Source: Glandiceps talaboti
Lineage: Eukaryota; Hemichordata; Enteropneusta; Spengelidae
Assembly: GCF_964340395.1 (NCBI RefSeq)
Contig: NC_135552.1
Coordinates: 16,723,194 to 16,787,193 of the forward strand
Length of the DNA: 64,000 nucleotides
Direction: 5' to 3'
In this document: one piece after another, positions 49,806 through 63,287 of the stretch
How positions within the stretch are numbered: the stretch's first letter is position 1
Layout of the letters: each line of letters opens with the position of its first letter
Made by a program: the position numbers and the translations under genes
Notes under the pieces: generated by a model
The model's database searches: none
What the model saw: only the letters and a program-made list of their open reading frames with translations
What the model was told of the DNA's origin: nothing

Positions 49806-51943
49806 TGGAAAACCAATAAACTGTTTAGTAATCTAGGCTATATTATAAAATTATTAGAAGTGTAAATACAAGAACTTATTATACAGTGACAGAAGTAATA
49901 TTTTCTTGTCATCTGATAAACCCATTATTTGCAGATCATATATTCAAGAGTTTGTATAGAACATTCACATATAATTGCAGAGTTAGGTTGCAGGGCCTTG
50001 ACTTTCTTACTTGGTGAGATATATTCTATCTACTATAACATTATATACTTCTTTGGCCTAAAAAAAATTGCTTGAATCTGGTTACCCAACCCACCTAGTT
50101 TTTCACACCGATCCTCAACTTTTTTTTTTACATATTTGAGAAAAAAAATAAGAAAATGGAGAAAATTGTGAAGTCTCACAAGAAATAGTGGATGCAGAAA
50201 CTGACATCAACTTAAAAAGACAATATAAAACTGTTTTTCCAATCTGTAATGTGTACATCTGATGGGAAGAAACCAATAACACAGAGACCATATGAAAAAC
50301 AACAGAAAACATAACTACCTGAACTAGACATTCACACATGAAAAATATAATATATATATAAAAATAAAAAAAAATTCTACCTACCCCACCTATTCTAAAA
50401 TTGAGCGTAGTCGGAACTCCACAATTTTGTTTTGTTAGACCTTATATCTTAAATTTTTTAACATCTAATTTGAAGATTTGAACACCACTATTTTTTATAA
50501 TTTGTTGATGTTGATTTTGCTTAATACATACAATGAATTTTTCTCATATGTAATTGAAACCATCTAACCTGAAACACTGCATCCTCTGGCTAGACAAAAA
50601 TCCTACTAACGTAGTCATATATTGTTTGGTATGATACCATTACTTTCACAGATTGTTACACTGTGAATGGCAACCAGCTGCTTAGTGGTAAGATCAATAA
50701 TTCAATGTAGGACAAAGAACTAAATTATTTTACGGGGTGGGGGTGGGGTTTGAGCCATTGTTGTTCTCATCCTTCAAATCAACTTCACTTTTAATGGAAT
50801 CTGTTTTGAAATACAAATAGTTCTCAAAAATGTCATCAAATTGAGAAATGGATGAATTTTCACCATAATATATGCAGGGCACTATTAAAATACAACAAAG
50901 TGTCAACAAAAGAACTATTTTTTCCTCACTACATACTGGGTTTGTATTCATAGCACTACATACTACTACATACTGGGCTTGTATTCATAGCACTACATAC
51001 TACTACACAGATTTGAAACTGATTTGCTGTCCGAAACAATTGTCAATTTTGGCCAATTTAGTTAGAAGGGGTGTGGGGTTGGGGGTCTGAGACCCAAGTA
51101 CAAGAATTTAGCTTTTTATCCTACATTAAACTATTGATCTCACCCCTTGGTAAGATTTTTATTGACCCAAACGATAAAATGTAGCAACGTCAGAAGATTT
51201 TGATTAGCCAGATAATGCTATTTCAGGTGAAATGGTATTCCTTCATGTTGTACATAACTTGGCAGAGCAAATTCATTGTATATACCATTTCTATTGTAAC
51301 ATATCATACTGGTCAAGATTTCACATATCCAGTTTTGTAGAATAACTCTCAGGAAATCTTGACAAGTTAAAGTGACAAGCTTTTTTATACTCAAGTGAAA
51401 ATATTTGGCTAAACTATTCTAGTATAACCTTTATGTGGATGCTTGCCTTCTATGATGTCACAATTTGTGTTCTGGTATTGTTATACAAAAATGTAGTTGA
51501 TTTTATAATAGTTGATTTCATGGTAGGATTTTTTAACACATTTTTGATCTGTATGAATAATGTCATTGGATCATTTATGAGTTATATCTTAATACCAGGT
51601 TTGAGTTCAGTCAATTACAAGTAGTGGTTAAGTATGCTTCAGTGGCTACAATAATGTGATTACCATTTATATATGCAGTAAAAGATATGTCTATAGACGT
51701 GTAAACTTAGCTTGTGCCCCTTTTAAGTATCTTTCAAAAGTATGTAACATTGAGTTTAATAATATGTACTGAGCCAATCTAACATGGAGTTATGTACAGA
51801 GCCAATGTAACATGGAGTTATGTACTGTGCCAATATCACAACATATCGCAATAAACAACAATCAATATACAACATGAAACTGAGTCATAAGTGTATGTTG
51901 ATATTATAGCCGATAATGAAGACAGATGCCATGTAAGTAATTG
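49806..51943 (+). repeat. 3' flank of copy E, end of the cluster
   Basis: AATAAA at 49815-49820. 49870-50330 matches the B, C and D flanks. 50455-50640 matches the flank of A, and 51010-51230 matches B. No gene is supported; a 73-codon minus-strand frame at 50951-50730 has a hydrophobic N-terminal segment but no other support. Confidence 0.6.
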
Positions 51944-53045
51944 GCCCAAAACTGACCAAGTACGGGCAGAGTTACGAGCTTGCAAGTCTCAAGTACGAGC
52001 TAGCGTTGATTTGTAACGCAGCAGCTCGGCATTGACTACGTCATTATTCACCAAGGAAAGACCGTATTTGTGGGTGATCACAATTTCACACTAAAATGTC
52101 CACAGTGTCATCAGAGCTTGTTTTAGTAAGGGCAAGCTTAAATATCTCACATTTAATATTTATTCGTCTTTTCATGCATCGATGAACGGCGTAGGAGGTT
52201 TAGTGTGTGTGGATGTCGTGTCCGATGTAGTCTTGCTGCTAGACATTCGGGCTTTCTTTTGATGCTATAAGTATAAGCGAACAAAGTTCGCATGTGAGGG
52301 CCTGCCCGAACAGTCTAGCGAATGTCATTTTCAGACCGGACATTCCATTGAGATTACGATAAGCGGTGGGTTGGGCCATATATGCATATGTATACTTTAA
52401 TATATTCAATCTCTGCATGGAGATGTTGACAAACACATTTATGTCATTACTATGTCTTATCAGTTTATGGTAATTGTGTTTGATGAGTGTGTAGACGTTG
52501 TCATTCACACATTTTAGTTAACGCATTGGTGGTTATTTTTACAAGCCCCTCCTTAAGATGAATATGCATGAAAATTTAGCTATTGTCCTCTGTTTGTGCT
52601 TGTCGCTAATACGGTTCTCTGATTGGCAGTTATTTATATCCTGATGACATTCGCTAGACCTCGGATGTTCCATCCTCGATAGCGTTGTTCGGCTGTGTGT
52701 CGTATTTTATCGGAAGAACATCCGAGGGCTAGCTGATAGACTATGTCCGATGTAGCTAACGCGAGTTGTGCGGAGTTCAATCTGTAAACCGTAAAATCGC
52801 ACAATACAATTTTTTTCACATCATGATAAGAGAATGTCATTATTATTACATTTAATTTACAACAACCAAATATTCGCCACGTACTCGCGGAATACGACAA
52901 GCGTGAGTCCTCTGCGTACTCATCGAAAATTAGGCCAACTGCAAGAGTATGACGTCACCCGTATATGGAAATTACGAGTTCAGACGTCACTCGTACTTGA
53001 GACTTACGAGCTCGTAACTCTGCCCGTACTTGGTCAGTTTTGGGC
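51944..53045. mobile_element. 1.1-kb DNA transposon with inverted repeats of about 55 bp
   Basis: The left end GCCCAAAACTGACCAAGTAC and the next 35 bases are the near-exact inverted complement of the right end, with differences near AGCTTGCAAG/AGCTCGTAAG. A second, weaker internal inverted pair (TAGCGAATGTCAT near 52316, ATGACATTCGCTA near 52644) suggests nesting. No transposase recognised, so non-autonomous. Confidence 0.85.
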
Positions 53046-53908
53046 GAATCACATACCTCCAGATGCAGGCTCTAAACCTGCAAACTCTTAACTTTTCTGT
53101 TATTGCAGACGATTTATAGCTATTTTTATATTTATAAACAATACTCAGTAAACAGGTATTGACAAAAATATATACATCTTTTATTACTATGCTTTCTAAA
53201 ATGTTACATTTGAAATAAAATGTTGAACTGCTGATATCATGTTTTTAAGAGATAATGGACATGTTTTGTTTGATTAATATTCACTTCACATGTAGATTTC
53301 GGCATAACAGTCAAGTTGTGAGTCTATTTGGAATTTGTCAAGATTTGATAGATATGGTTCAGGGATGTCCTTAGTTGATGGTTGTACCACTGCAGGTGAT
53401 GAGGTCAGTGTTGCTGAACAAATTTGTGATCAAACAAAGGAATGTACTTTTTTTTACATTACATCAAATTATCGCTTTTGTGATAAAGGTTAAAGGTCAG
53501 GTGACACATCATAAAATGACTGAACATATAAATGTGGTCCACAGTAATTAGCAATAGGACCCACATATCAGGCACAACTGACCAATTTTGGAAGGAAGAG
53601 AATTTGAATTTGTTAGAAAACATCTTTAAAAAAAACCCACACACACACACTTAGCATTATACACTGAACATAAATTGTAACAGGAAGTTCTTTTTTTATG
53701 GACTAGCCTGACCAGACAAATGAACTGATATAGCCTCTGATTAATACCTTTGAAATAATACAGAAAAGAAAATTTTTCTAAAGGAAAGCAAATGTGATGT
53801 AGTTATAAATGTATGGTACACTGGTCTAATGATAAAATGTACAACAACTCATATTATAAATCATAGTCAATTTGTTATCGCAGTGACCAACTGTACAGAT
53901 GAAAGGTA

Positions 53909-53949
<41 letters not shown>

Positions 53950-55420
53950 ATAGTAGTAGAGAATACACAAATGTTGTTTGCATTTTCAACATCGCTGTTG
54001 TGCTGAAAATGTCAAGAAAATCAGGAAAATGTGGGCGAACAGATGTTGAGGGGTGACAACAAATTCATGTACAATATCCCAGACATTTTGAAATATTTTC
54101 ATTGTAAACTGATTTACTCAAATCCTGTTCTACGACATGTGTCTGTATTGAAATAGAAAACATATATTCAAAACTCTCAGCCAATAAAATACTTTAAGTT
54201 TGGTTGCTATGATAGCTTTCAAAGATGGACACTGTGGTTTAAGCTAGTTTTCAATTCTTTAATGCAATGACAATTTTCATGTTGGTTTACTTTAGCACCA
54301 GTTACAAAAAACATCAAACCTAGGTAAGAATCTGAACTTCTGTTAGCATAGATAAATGGTATGGTCATTTCAGTACATTGACGAAGTTTTCTTTGGTATC
54401 AGTTGTAAAAGTGTAACACATGGCAGTATTTCATATATTTGTAGCACAAGTACAAACCATCTGGAATGTACAGTAACTTATTTTTTTGTAAACAAAACAG
54501 GTATATATACTTTCCCACTCTTGGGAACATGGTCAGCAGTGGCTTTAGGAAGCTCAGTTATTTACAAAAAGATGTCATGGCGCAAAGATGGATTTATACC
54601 ATAAAACCCTATCTGTATGTTTAGAAATAATAATTTGGTACTGCAGAGCTGATAGAGTCAGTTCACAATCTAACAATAACCACAAAATTACAAACCAAGC
54701 CAACTTTTCTTAGTGTTGTCTTGGGATTCAGGTGAGGGAATCTGTCAAAATGTGAATGTTTAACAATGGTGTCACAGCTAACAAACATGGACTTCCAACA
54801 TAAGTAGCTATTTTCTTGCTTCATAACCAACATCAACTATATCACTTGACAGTATCTCATCAGTTGGCAGTATCATTACTATCATCATATATCAGGATAG
54901 TTCTAATCACTCTATAAATAAAGACACATACAATTCTCATTGTGCAAGTTCAGGTATACATGTCTACATTAGGAAGACTAGTTGAAATTCAAGAAAATAT
55001 CACATGACATTTACATTTTGTAAAATATATGTACAGGTCTTAGACTGGATGTCTGTAACACTGAACCAGCAGTGTGTATAGATTTGATATTCTCTTGATT
55101 CACCCTGCTATTTACACATGTTATGTTCATTGTCAAGTCTCCAGCATCTGATGAACTTGATTCACTCTGTCATGTACACTGTCACAGGTCAAGTTTGTCA
55201 TCAGTCAGTCACCATCAACATCTGTCAATCTTGATTCACCCTGCTATGTACACAGGTTAAGTTCATTGTCAAGTCTCCAGCATCTGATGAACTTGATTCA
55301 CTCTGTCATGTACACTGTCACAGGTCAAGTTTGTCATCAGTCAGTCTCCAGCAACGTCTGGTGAACTTGATTGACTCTGCCATGTACACAGGTAAAGTTC
55401 ATTATCTGTTAGGATCACCA
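53046..55420 (-). other. Presumed RFWD3 3' UTR and downstream sequence
   Basis: On the minus strand an AATAAA occurs at 53185-53180. It could end a 3' UTR of about 2.2 kb, and nearer canonical signals were not seen. Contains (GTA)n at 53910-53960 and the 136-bp tandem repeat listed separately. No other gene seen. Confidence 0.4.
53910..53960 (+). repeat. (GTA)n microsatellite
   Basis: About sixteen AGT/GTA triplets with one AAT variant. Confidence 0.95.
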
Positions 55421-55435
55421 TCAACAGCTGTGAAT
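55093..55435 (-). repeat. 136-bp tandem repeat overlapping the RFWD3 stop codon
   Basis: GTTCATTGTCAAGTCTCCAG occurs at 55125 and again at 55261. A third, diverged part-unit contains the last codons and the TGA of RFWD3 (TCACCATCAACAGCTGTGAA against TCACCATCAACATCTGTCAA). Confidence 0.85.
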
Positions 55436-57354
55436 CTTGACTATCTTCTCTGTCATAATAGCTAGCCTGTGTTGGTTATTAAGAGTAAATGGACATACAT
55501 CTAGAACCGGTGCATTAGCTGACAGCTTCTGTTGTAGGTTACCAGTACTGCCATCCCAAATATGGGCCTGGGTAAACAACAGAATGAAAAAGATTTACCA
55601 TTGCAACAATGCGGCCTGAAAATTTGACTGAAACCTTACATTTACCATATAGCCCATTTGCATTTAATGTAACTGACAATTTCCCCGACAATTTCATGGT
55701 TTCGTACGAATTGCTAACCCAGGTTTATTATAATTTCAACAGAAATCTTGATCACCTATCACAGGTTCTAAGAGCGTCATATCATTCAAGCCTAGAGTAC
55801 ACAAACACAGATTAACTTACTGAAAGACTGGCTTCATCTCCAGCACATGCCAATATTTTACTGTGATCAGCTGGACTTGGAAAGAGTTTAGATCTGGTAA
55901 GTAGTTTCATACTTGAGCCACCATAGAATGACTGTACTTCATTACATGTACATGTTGATGTACTACCATTACCAAGACCAGGTAGTTGGGTGTACTGTAA
56001 CTCGTACATCTGAAATGAGAAATTCCAACAAATTTATATAAAATGACAAGCCTGTATACATGGCTAATAAAAGTACACCTATACATCAATGGTTAATTTG
56101 TCTTATGTTAACAACACACCCACATAGACTGAAGTAGTTATAGTTTAGATAACATCACTCACCACGTGTCTTGCTGTAGGGTGGTTTCTGTTAGGTCTGA
56201 ATGAAGCCAGGCAGTGTCTTGTACTCGGTTCAAATGATAGACAAGTACAGTTACCTGTAAAGAAGATAATGAAAATATCATTGTAATGAATGCTTATCAA
56301 CAAACCATTCAGTTAGAGGTATATGTAGTATGTATAATTCGGATGTATATGTACATACCTTCAAATGACAGTATACATTACATAGTCTGTATTCGGCTGT
56401 ATATGTACATACCTTCAAATGACAGTATACATTACACAGTCTCTATTTCATTGTATATGTACATACCTTCAAATAGCAGTATACATGGTCTGTATTTCAC
56501 TTTATATGTACATACCTTCAAATAGCAGTATACATGGTCTGTATTTCACTTTATATGTACATACCTTCAAATAGCAGTATGCATGGTCTGTATTTCCCTG
56601 TATATGTACATACCTTCAAATGGCAGTATATGTGGTGTATAGTCAGCCGCATTTCTTTTCTCCCAAAACTGAGCTCCTTCCAATGTCCCTGTTAGTAAAC
56701 CACTGCACCTGAATCAGAACAAGAGATGCATGATACTGCGGTATGTCATTAGTCATTATTCATAGTCAATAAAGACATAATCTTATTTAGGTTTTATATA
56801 TCCTTCATTGTAATTATTGTATGCATCATTTGGATAAAGCATTGCTATTACAATGCAAACCAATTATGGTGAAAATATGGCGAAATAATTTCCCGATTGG
56901 CATATAAAATGTATAAAACTAGAAATATCTGTGTTACCTACCTAAATGTTGAGTTGATATTACTTTCTACATACTGTAAAGACACTATAGGACATCTAGA
57001 CCCATCTCTGTTAAACTGAGTGACCTCAGTATTGGTATTCCTAGTATCATACATTACTACACTACCATTCTGTAGACCTGCATAGATGTAGTTTGTGTCG
57101 TCTAAGTTCCATGCACAACTCCATACAGGAACTTGACAAGTGTAGCTGAAATAGATATATGTAATTCCAAGAAATGAAATAAAGTGAACAAAATGTGTGT
57201 GCTTGTGTGCATGCAGACATGCATATGTGTGTATGTATGTATGTATGTATGTATGTATGTATGTATGTATGTATGTATGTATGTATGTATGTATGTATGT
57301 ATGTATGTATGCATGCATGCATGCATGCATGCATGCATGTATGCATGGCATGCA

Positions 57355-57388
<34 letters not shown>

Positions 57389-60300
57389 TTCGTTTATGCA
57401 TAATCCTGTGGACAAATATGTATGAGGTGTACTGGATGAATTGTACAGGATATAATTACCACCCTAATGTTCTGGAAACTGGTGAAGGTTTGAACATGAA
57501 TTTCCAAATTTTTAACACCAACATTATGTTATTGTTATCATGATCATTACTGCAATGGCCACAACCCTTTCACAAAAACTAATATTTCATCTGGATAATG
57601 GTTAATAGTTTGGAAAGTATTTCATAGCAATTGTTTGTCCAGTATTTTTTGAGGCGTTGTTTTCTTCAAACTGTAAGGACTGTGATTTAAATTAACAAGA
57701 ACTATAATAACCCACTACTACTTTATAAATGCAAATACTGCTATAAACGTTCTATTTAGGAAAGCAACTTACGTTTGTACCACAGTGTTGCTGAGTACAC
57801 TGGTAATTTTCACAGTTTTATCAATGGACGTAGTCAGCAGTAGTCCATCATTGCGATTATTAAAACAGCAATCTCTCAACATTTTGTTGTGAATTGTAAC
57901 ATACTGACTACTCTTCATGTCAAACATACTAATCTGAAAGACATAACAAACATGTAATATCATACTTTGTATGTACACAAGTACTATAGTACATACTCAG
58001 ACTGACTCTTCATGTGTTACGGTTCCTGCAAAATTGTACAAAAACTATTTTATAACAATAATGGTTGCCACCTTTTAACAAAATTTGACCAGATTATAAA
58101 ATAAAGAGATATGTATTGGCTGAAACAGTATCCAGTCTGTGTGCCCAGTTTAAACAAATTGGCAAAGGTACTGCAGAAATATGGGTGTTGATAGAATCCA
58201 TTATTTTTTAGAGCTTACCCAGAGTAGAATGCTGGTACACATAACAATCAGATATAATGACTTAAAGTGTTGTAGTCTCGGTTACCCAGACTCTCACTGT
58301 TTGGGGCTCTTCTATGAGACCACCCAGACGAGAATCTGGGGAAACCATGTTCCAACTACCCTGCGATAGAAGTCACACAGTACATTTCTTCCGAGCATAA
58401 AAAATGGACTTAGATGGCCTATTTGTTGTAATTGATATATATATATCAGTCACTTGTGAAGTGCTAATCTGTAGCAAAGGCACCCAAATCGTTCAGGCTG
58501 CAATGTTGGATATGAAGTACTCCCCATGATGCACTGCTCCAGAGGCTACTTCCTGCATGGGATAGTTGGAATTTCATTTCCCCAGACTCTCGTTTGGGAT
58601 GGTCTCATAGGCAGCGCCCCCAGTGGCGAGAAGTTGGATAACAGAGACTAAAAGTGTTGGACATAAAAATCAAAATACAGGAACTCTTGATATTAAAGGT
58701 GAACAAAATGGCCACATCCATGTCTAACATTTGAGTGGTCACTTTCAATGATAAAATCATACATATTTTTAACACATTGACTATTTTGAGAGAAGTTCAT
58801 CTCACCTTTTTGACACCGTGGCCAGGAAAGAGTTGGTTAGGTGACGGCATTGAAACTACTAATACTTGACGGGATGGATCAAATGCCATAACACGACAAC
58901 CACCGTTCTAAAAAATCAAAACACACAAACCACGTCATCATTTAGTCTTGTCAGAGATGTTTACATCTTCATTTGATGCAGAGTTGTCCAGTGTAATACA
59001 TTTATACTTTTGTACATTCTGTCAATCATCTGGTCAGTTGTTGTTCAGTAAGTTTTGCCGATATAAATTGTGTAATTAGTCACAGAGAAGGAAGTAATTT
59101 CATCCTTCTCTGTGAGTATATTCAGTAGTGGTTATTTCATTCAAACATTCCATAGAGATAACAGAATATAATGGCGAGATTTTCTAGTCAAAAGTTGGAA
59201 AGCCCAGCTGATCTTCAACTATACCTGGTTAAAAGGGCAATGCTATGTAGGAAATTGTCGTTATCAATGAGGTCAAAGGTCAACTGCTAGAGCACAGGAT
59301 ATGTATATGAACATGAAGATCTGTGTAAACATGTTTTTACTATTTTTTGTCAACAATTATACATAATTATATCATAGATGTAGGATGACTAAAGCAATAT
59401 TTTTTGTTTTGCTTCACATTTTCCTTGCTATCGGTAGTGGGAAAACACAGCGATAACATAACAAGGGAACTATTGTGTAAACTGCATGCCTATAATTTCT
59501 CTTTGCCAACTACATTAAAAACCCATCTCCATTGCAGTTCCCATCTACTTAATACTGGTACTTACTGGACATATTGGAATAGTTTTTTCCAATTTGTATT
59601 GTCCCATACTGGAAGGCTGACTCCCTGAAATTGAACCATGGGCTGATGATGGCCCTGGTCTGCAAAGAAAGGTCAAAAGTAAAAACTTAATTATGAAAGT
59701 AATTCAAGATACAAAATTTCACACACTCAATGTTACCATGACTACTTCTGAATTTAACTTCAATTATTCATACTGCCTACATAATTAAAGATGATACAGT
59801 TACAAATGATGCTTTCCAATAAAAGTGGAAACCTTCTGGTGGCTTCACACCAGTCCTAATAATGAGTTGAAGTCGTCCACATTTGGGTGCAAGAATTGTG
59901 AACATACAAAGAAGGTGTTATCGTTATTAAACAGTAGTAAAAGTGAATGTCATGCATATGTAAACAAAGCTACACCGTGCATTGCGAATTTAAGTCTATA
60001 AGTGTTCTCAATCATCCAGGTATGAAGTTAATAACGAAGTAATTACAATCTATCCTACTGGAGTTAGTGTTCAAAACAACAGCAAGTCCAGTAGGATAGG
60101 ATAGATTGTTTGTTATTGTGACTTTAAAGTTGAAAAGATTTGCACATCAATTCACTATCAAAATACACCACCTACCTAGCTTGCATAACCGGATATTTAT
60201 CCTGTACTCTGACCTGTGCTTTCAATCTACTGCATTCTTCCAATGCTAGTTGACATTGCATCCTTAACTGTGCTGCTTCCAGTTCAACTTTCCTTCTTAA

Positions 60301-62519
60301 TTCCTTTTCTTTTTCAAGTTCTTTGAGAGCTCTGTCTCTCTCAGTGGTATCTAGGGCTCTGACAGCCTTGGCATAGATCACTCTGATCTCCGACTTCTTG
60401 GCTTTAGCATTGCACTGTGGACACTTCCCACCATGGCCCTTCAGCCACTTCTCTATACAACTAATAGAAATTGAAAATGGAATTTGTTAGATCTTTGACT
60501 CTATATACAGCAAACTTGTGTTTACTTCTAAAGACAGGTGTCTGGACGAGTGATCAGATGTGCAATTAATATAACAATACTCAGAGAAGGGTTCTGCTTG
60601 GTGTTCATTCTAATAACAGAAAGACATTTAGCAAACTCTATTCACGGTGCTGTGTGAAAAAGTTCCAAAAGAGAATGAATGCACAATACAGTTTGATTTA
60701 AGATATTTAACAATGATTTGTGATATGGAAATAATGAAAGAGAAAGTTTTCCTGTGTTGAAGTGTGAATATTTGCAACATGTATCAAGTTTCCAAGTGTG
60801 TATGACAAGTGAAAATGCTAGGTATCTCCTAAAATGCTTTATCAAATTTGAGTGCAAACGTCACACTGCAATATATTCCCTGTATTAATTTGTTAAATAC
60901 ATTATACATTGGATAACAGCAACTCAACCTACTGCTTACATTTATGGAAAACTTACCTTTGACCAAAAAGATGACCACACTTGAGAGAAGCTAGTCTGTG
61001 AGCTCCTGAATTTGTCCACGAATCAAAGCATATTGAGCAACACTATAGATAAACAATACCAGACAAAATCAAAACAGTACAGGGGGGTGGGGTGGGGGGG
61101 TGTGTTCATAGGTTAACATGTAAATAGAATAGACTGCTTGCTTGACAAAAATCTGAATGGTTATTGTTTGTTGCTATGACATTGTATGACTTGTATGCAT
61201 GACCAGTACATTACCTAATCTGTAAGGTACACCGTGATGGGTCGCCCTCAAACATCGGCCAACCCCTAAGTAAAACTGTACATAATATATGATTATCCTA
61301 TTTGTAGAATCACATCAACCTTACCTCACTTTCATCATCTTTTTCTGGAGAAAAGATGGCCTTCTTTGGTGTTTGGAAGTTATTTGGTGATTGAATGGAT
61401 GTGTTGATCAGACTAACATTAGCATGAACATTTCCAACAGCTTGCCCAGTCTGAGAAAAGAATTTGAAAAGAAGTGACACTGTTACAGGGCACAGAAATA
61501 ATCCATGATTTCATTTTGGCACTGCAGCTGAAAACAATTCAGGGTTGGTATCGATGAAATGTCCCCCAAAACTATGCATTTTTTCTTGCAGTAATACTGT
61601 CTAGTGGTCAATTTACGTGACATATAAATTAAGTTGTCTTTGTAAAACTCTAATACTACAGTGCCCTTATGTTACAATGGTTCAGGTGAAAACACACTTC
61701 ACTGCAGAATATGTCTATAGCATAAATAACACATCAGTCACACAAAAGAAATATGACTTTCACTTTACAAGCATACACATACTTTTCATAAAAATAAACC
61801 TACTGGTGTCACCACGGTATTAAACTTACCGATGAAGTGTCTTGTTGGCTATTTCTAGGTTGAATATTTCCTGTATTGTCTGCAATACTTTGTTCAACTC
61901 TTGACATGTGCCCTCTACTTTCATCAACACCTTGTTGCTGTGCTGTGCTTGGTTGCAATTGGTCAACTGGGTCGTCATGTGATCTAGTTCTATTCAGTGG
62001 TTGGCTATTCCTTTCTGGCAACAAAGATTGACTGTGGCTTCCACTCTGTGATTGGCTAGCACTAGTGGAAGCTGCTAAAGTGGAAGGTACAGTCTCCTGT
62101 TCTGATTGATTAACTTGTACAGTCTGCTGCACTGATTGGTCAATTTGAATCTCTTGATTTCCTGCAAAAGTCCGATGAGGAACCTGATGTGAAGTATTGC
62201 TATCGTCATCTTCATCGTCACCAAAAAGTGACTCCCCTGAATCAATTATTGTCTCGTCACTGTCTTCATCAGGCTGTTGAATTATAACCACATTTGGATA
62301 AAACCCTTGAGCTGTCAACCTTTCTGATTGGCCAGCAGCCTGATTCCTTACTCTTGATTGGCTACCTTCATTTTCAGACTCGCTTTCAGTGTCTGCTTCA
62401 TCTTCCTCTGGATCATACGTGACAACAGTATCATCATTATCATGTATGTCAGGACTGGATTGATTTCTATCACCAGTATCTACTTCCATTAACTCCTCCT
62501 CAATTGGATATCTTGACAT
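55421..62519 (-). CDS. RFWD3: E3 ubiquitin-protein ligase RFWD3 (12 coding exons)
   Basis: Exons: 62519-61830, 61450-61325, 61042-60957, 60460-60176, 59659-59566, 58907-58806, 57933-57773, 57145-56942, 56708-56614, 56254-56163, 56009-55821, 55567-55421; 756 residues, close to the roughly 770 of vertebrate RFWD3. The order is: acidic, SQ-rich disordered region (1-272), RING (274-317, CSICFDSW, CGHLF, CIEKWLKG, CPQC), coiled coil (about 330-385), then WD40 region (about 430-756) with MKSSQYV, PVWSCAWN, NYIYAGL, FYGGSS and CAGDEA. RFWD3 ubiquitinates RPA and RAD51 at stalled forks and interstrand crosslinks and acts in the Fanconi anaemia pathway in the nucleus. SQ sites fit ATM/ATR control. The start is the first in-frame ATG after a likely 5' UTR acceptor at 62560. 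The C-terminus is slightly shortened and lies in a tandem repeat. Confidence 0.92.
56336..56620 (-). repeat. 57-bp tandem repeat copying the RFWD3 exon 9 splice donor
   Basis: Six units, each with TATATGTACATACCTTCAAA; the last (56601-56625) is the real end of exon 9. Each unit therefore carries the coding-strand context TTTGAAG-GTATGTACATA. Confidence 0.9.
57195..57390 (+). repeat. TGTA/TGCA/TG microsatellite, RFWD3 intron 7
   Basis: TGTA units, then TGCA units, then TG. Confidence 0.96.
58273..58650. mobile_element. 378-bp MITE with 9-bp target duplication, RFWD3 intron 6
   Basis: Ends TAGTCTCGGTTACCCAGA and (inverted) TAGTCTCTGTTATCCAAC; the arms pair for about 70 bases. It is flanked on both sides by AAAGTGTTG, a perfect 9-bp duplication as made by Mutator-type transposases. 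Related to 329-760. Confidence 0.9.
59081..59114. repeat. Short perfect hairpin, RFWD3 intron 5
   Basis: CACAGAGAAGGA and TCCTTCTCTGTG pair perfectly around a 10-base loop. It is not followed by a T run, and its role is unknown. Confidence 0.7.
60030..60118. repeat. Inverted repeat, RFWD3 intron 4
   Basis: ACAATCTATCCTACTGGA and TCCAGTAGGATAGGATAGATTGT pair, with a GGATA duplication in the right arm; pairing extends weakly outward. Possibly a tiny MITE. Confidence 0.7.
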
Positions 62520-62559
62520 TGTACAGAAAGAGTCAAACTCAACCACTTTGAAATCATGT

Positions 62560-63287
62560 CTGAATAAACAAAATAATGAAGAAACTAAATCTTAGTTAGT
62601 TATATAATGTTTTCATGCATAGTATTTCGGTGTATCACTGGCTATGATGAGTTCATAGTCCACTTTCTTCCTGACATACATGTATATGTATATGGAATTC
62701 GTTTTACCTCCATAGTCAAAACAACCATGGGCTGATGAAAGGCTTTTTTTATAATCGAGATTTCATTATCGTTACCGAAACAAGAGTGTGTGCTGAATGA
62801 TTGAAAGCAAGTCATATTAGAAGAGAAGTCTCGTCCATCAATGCAATGGACGAATTGTTATGAAACTCGGTTGAAAACCGAAACCGAAAATCCATTGATC
62901 GACACACATATACCCGAAACCTTCGTTTCATTTTAACATTAATGCGCTATTTACTTATTATCGTGTTGCATTTAACTTGCCTTATTTAGACACTCTTTGC
63001 CAATGCAGCAAAATCAACACGAACAATATCGCCCAGTCTTCGAAAAGGCCGCCATGTTTCACAACCAAGGGTAAAGGGTCACAATGACCTAACTTACATG
63101 AAAATATTTAGCTTTTTGAATTTATGCATTGATTCTTCCTAATTTTATTGAAAAATATAAAATATAAGTTGAAAGAAAGGTAAATCAAATGTAGTTCCAA
63201 AAGATTATGGGATAACAATGTAAAACAATGATCAAATATGATCTTATGTATATACTTTGCCCAGGAACGAGGACATACATTATCAAA
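62560..63287. promoter_or_regulatory. Divergent promoter region, RFWD3 and a plus-strand gene
   Basis: The two start codons lie about 770 bases apart and point away from each other. AACATGGCGGCC on the minus strand (63057-63046) and AAAATGGCTGCC on the plus strand (63286-63297) resemble YY1 sites, common at housekeeping start sites. A 5' UTR acceptor for RFWD3 (TTATTCAG) ends at 62560. Confidence 0.45.

Noticed and set aside
50730-50951. 73-codon minus-strand frame with a hydrophobic N-terminal segment
   Set aside because: It could be a small membrane peptide, but the equivalent flanks of the other copies do not preserve it and there is no homology or splice support.
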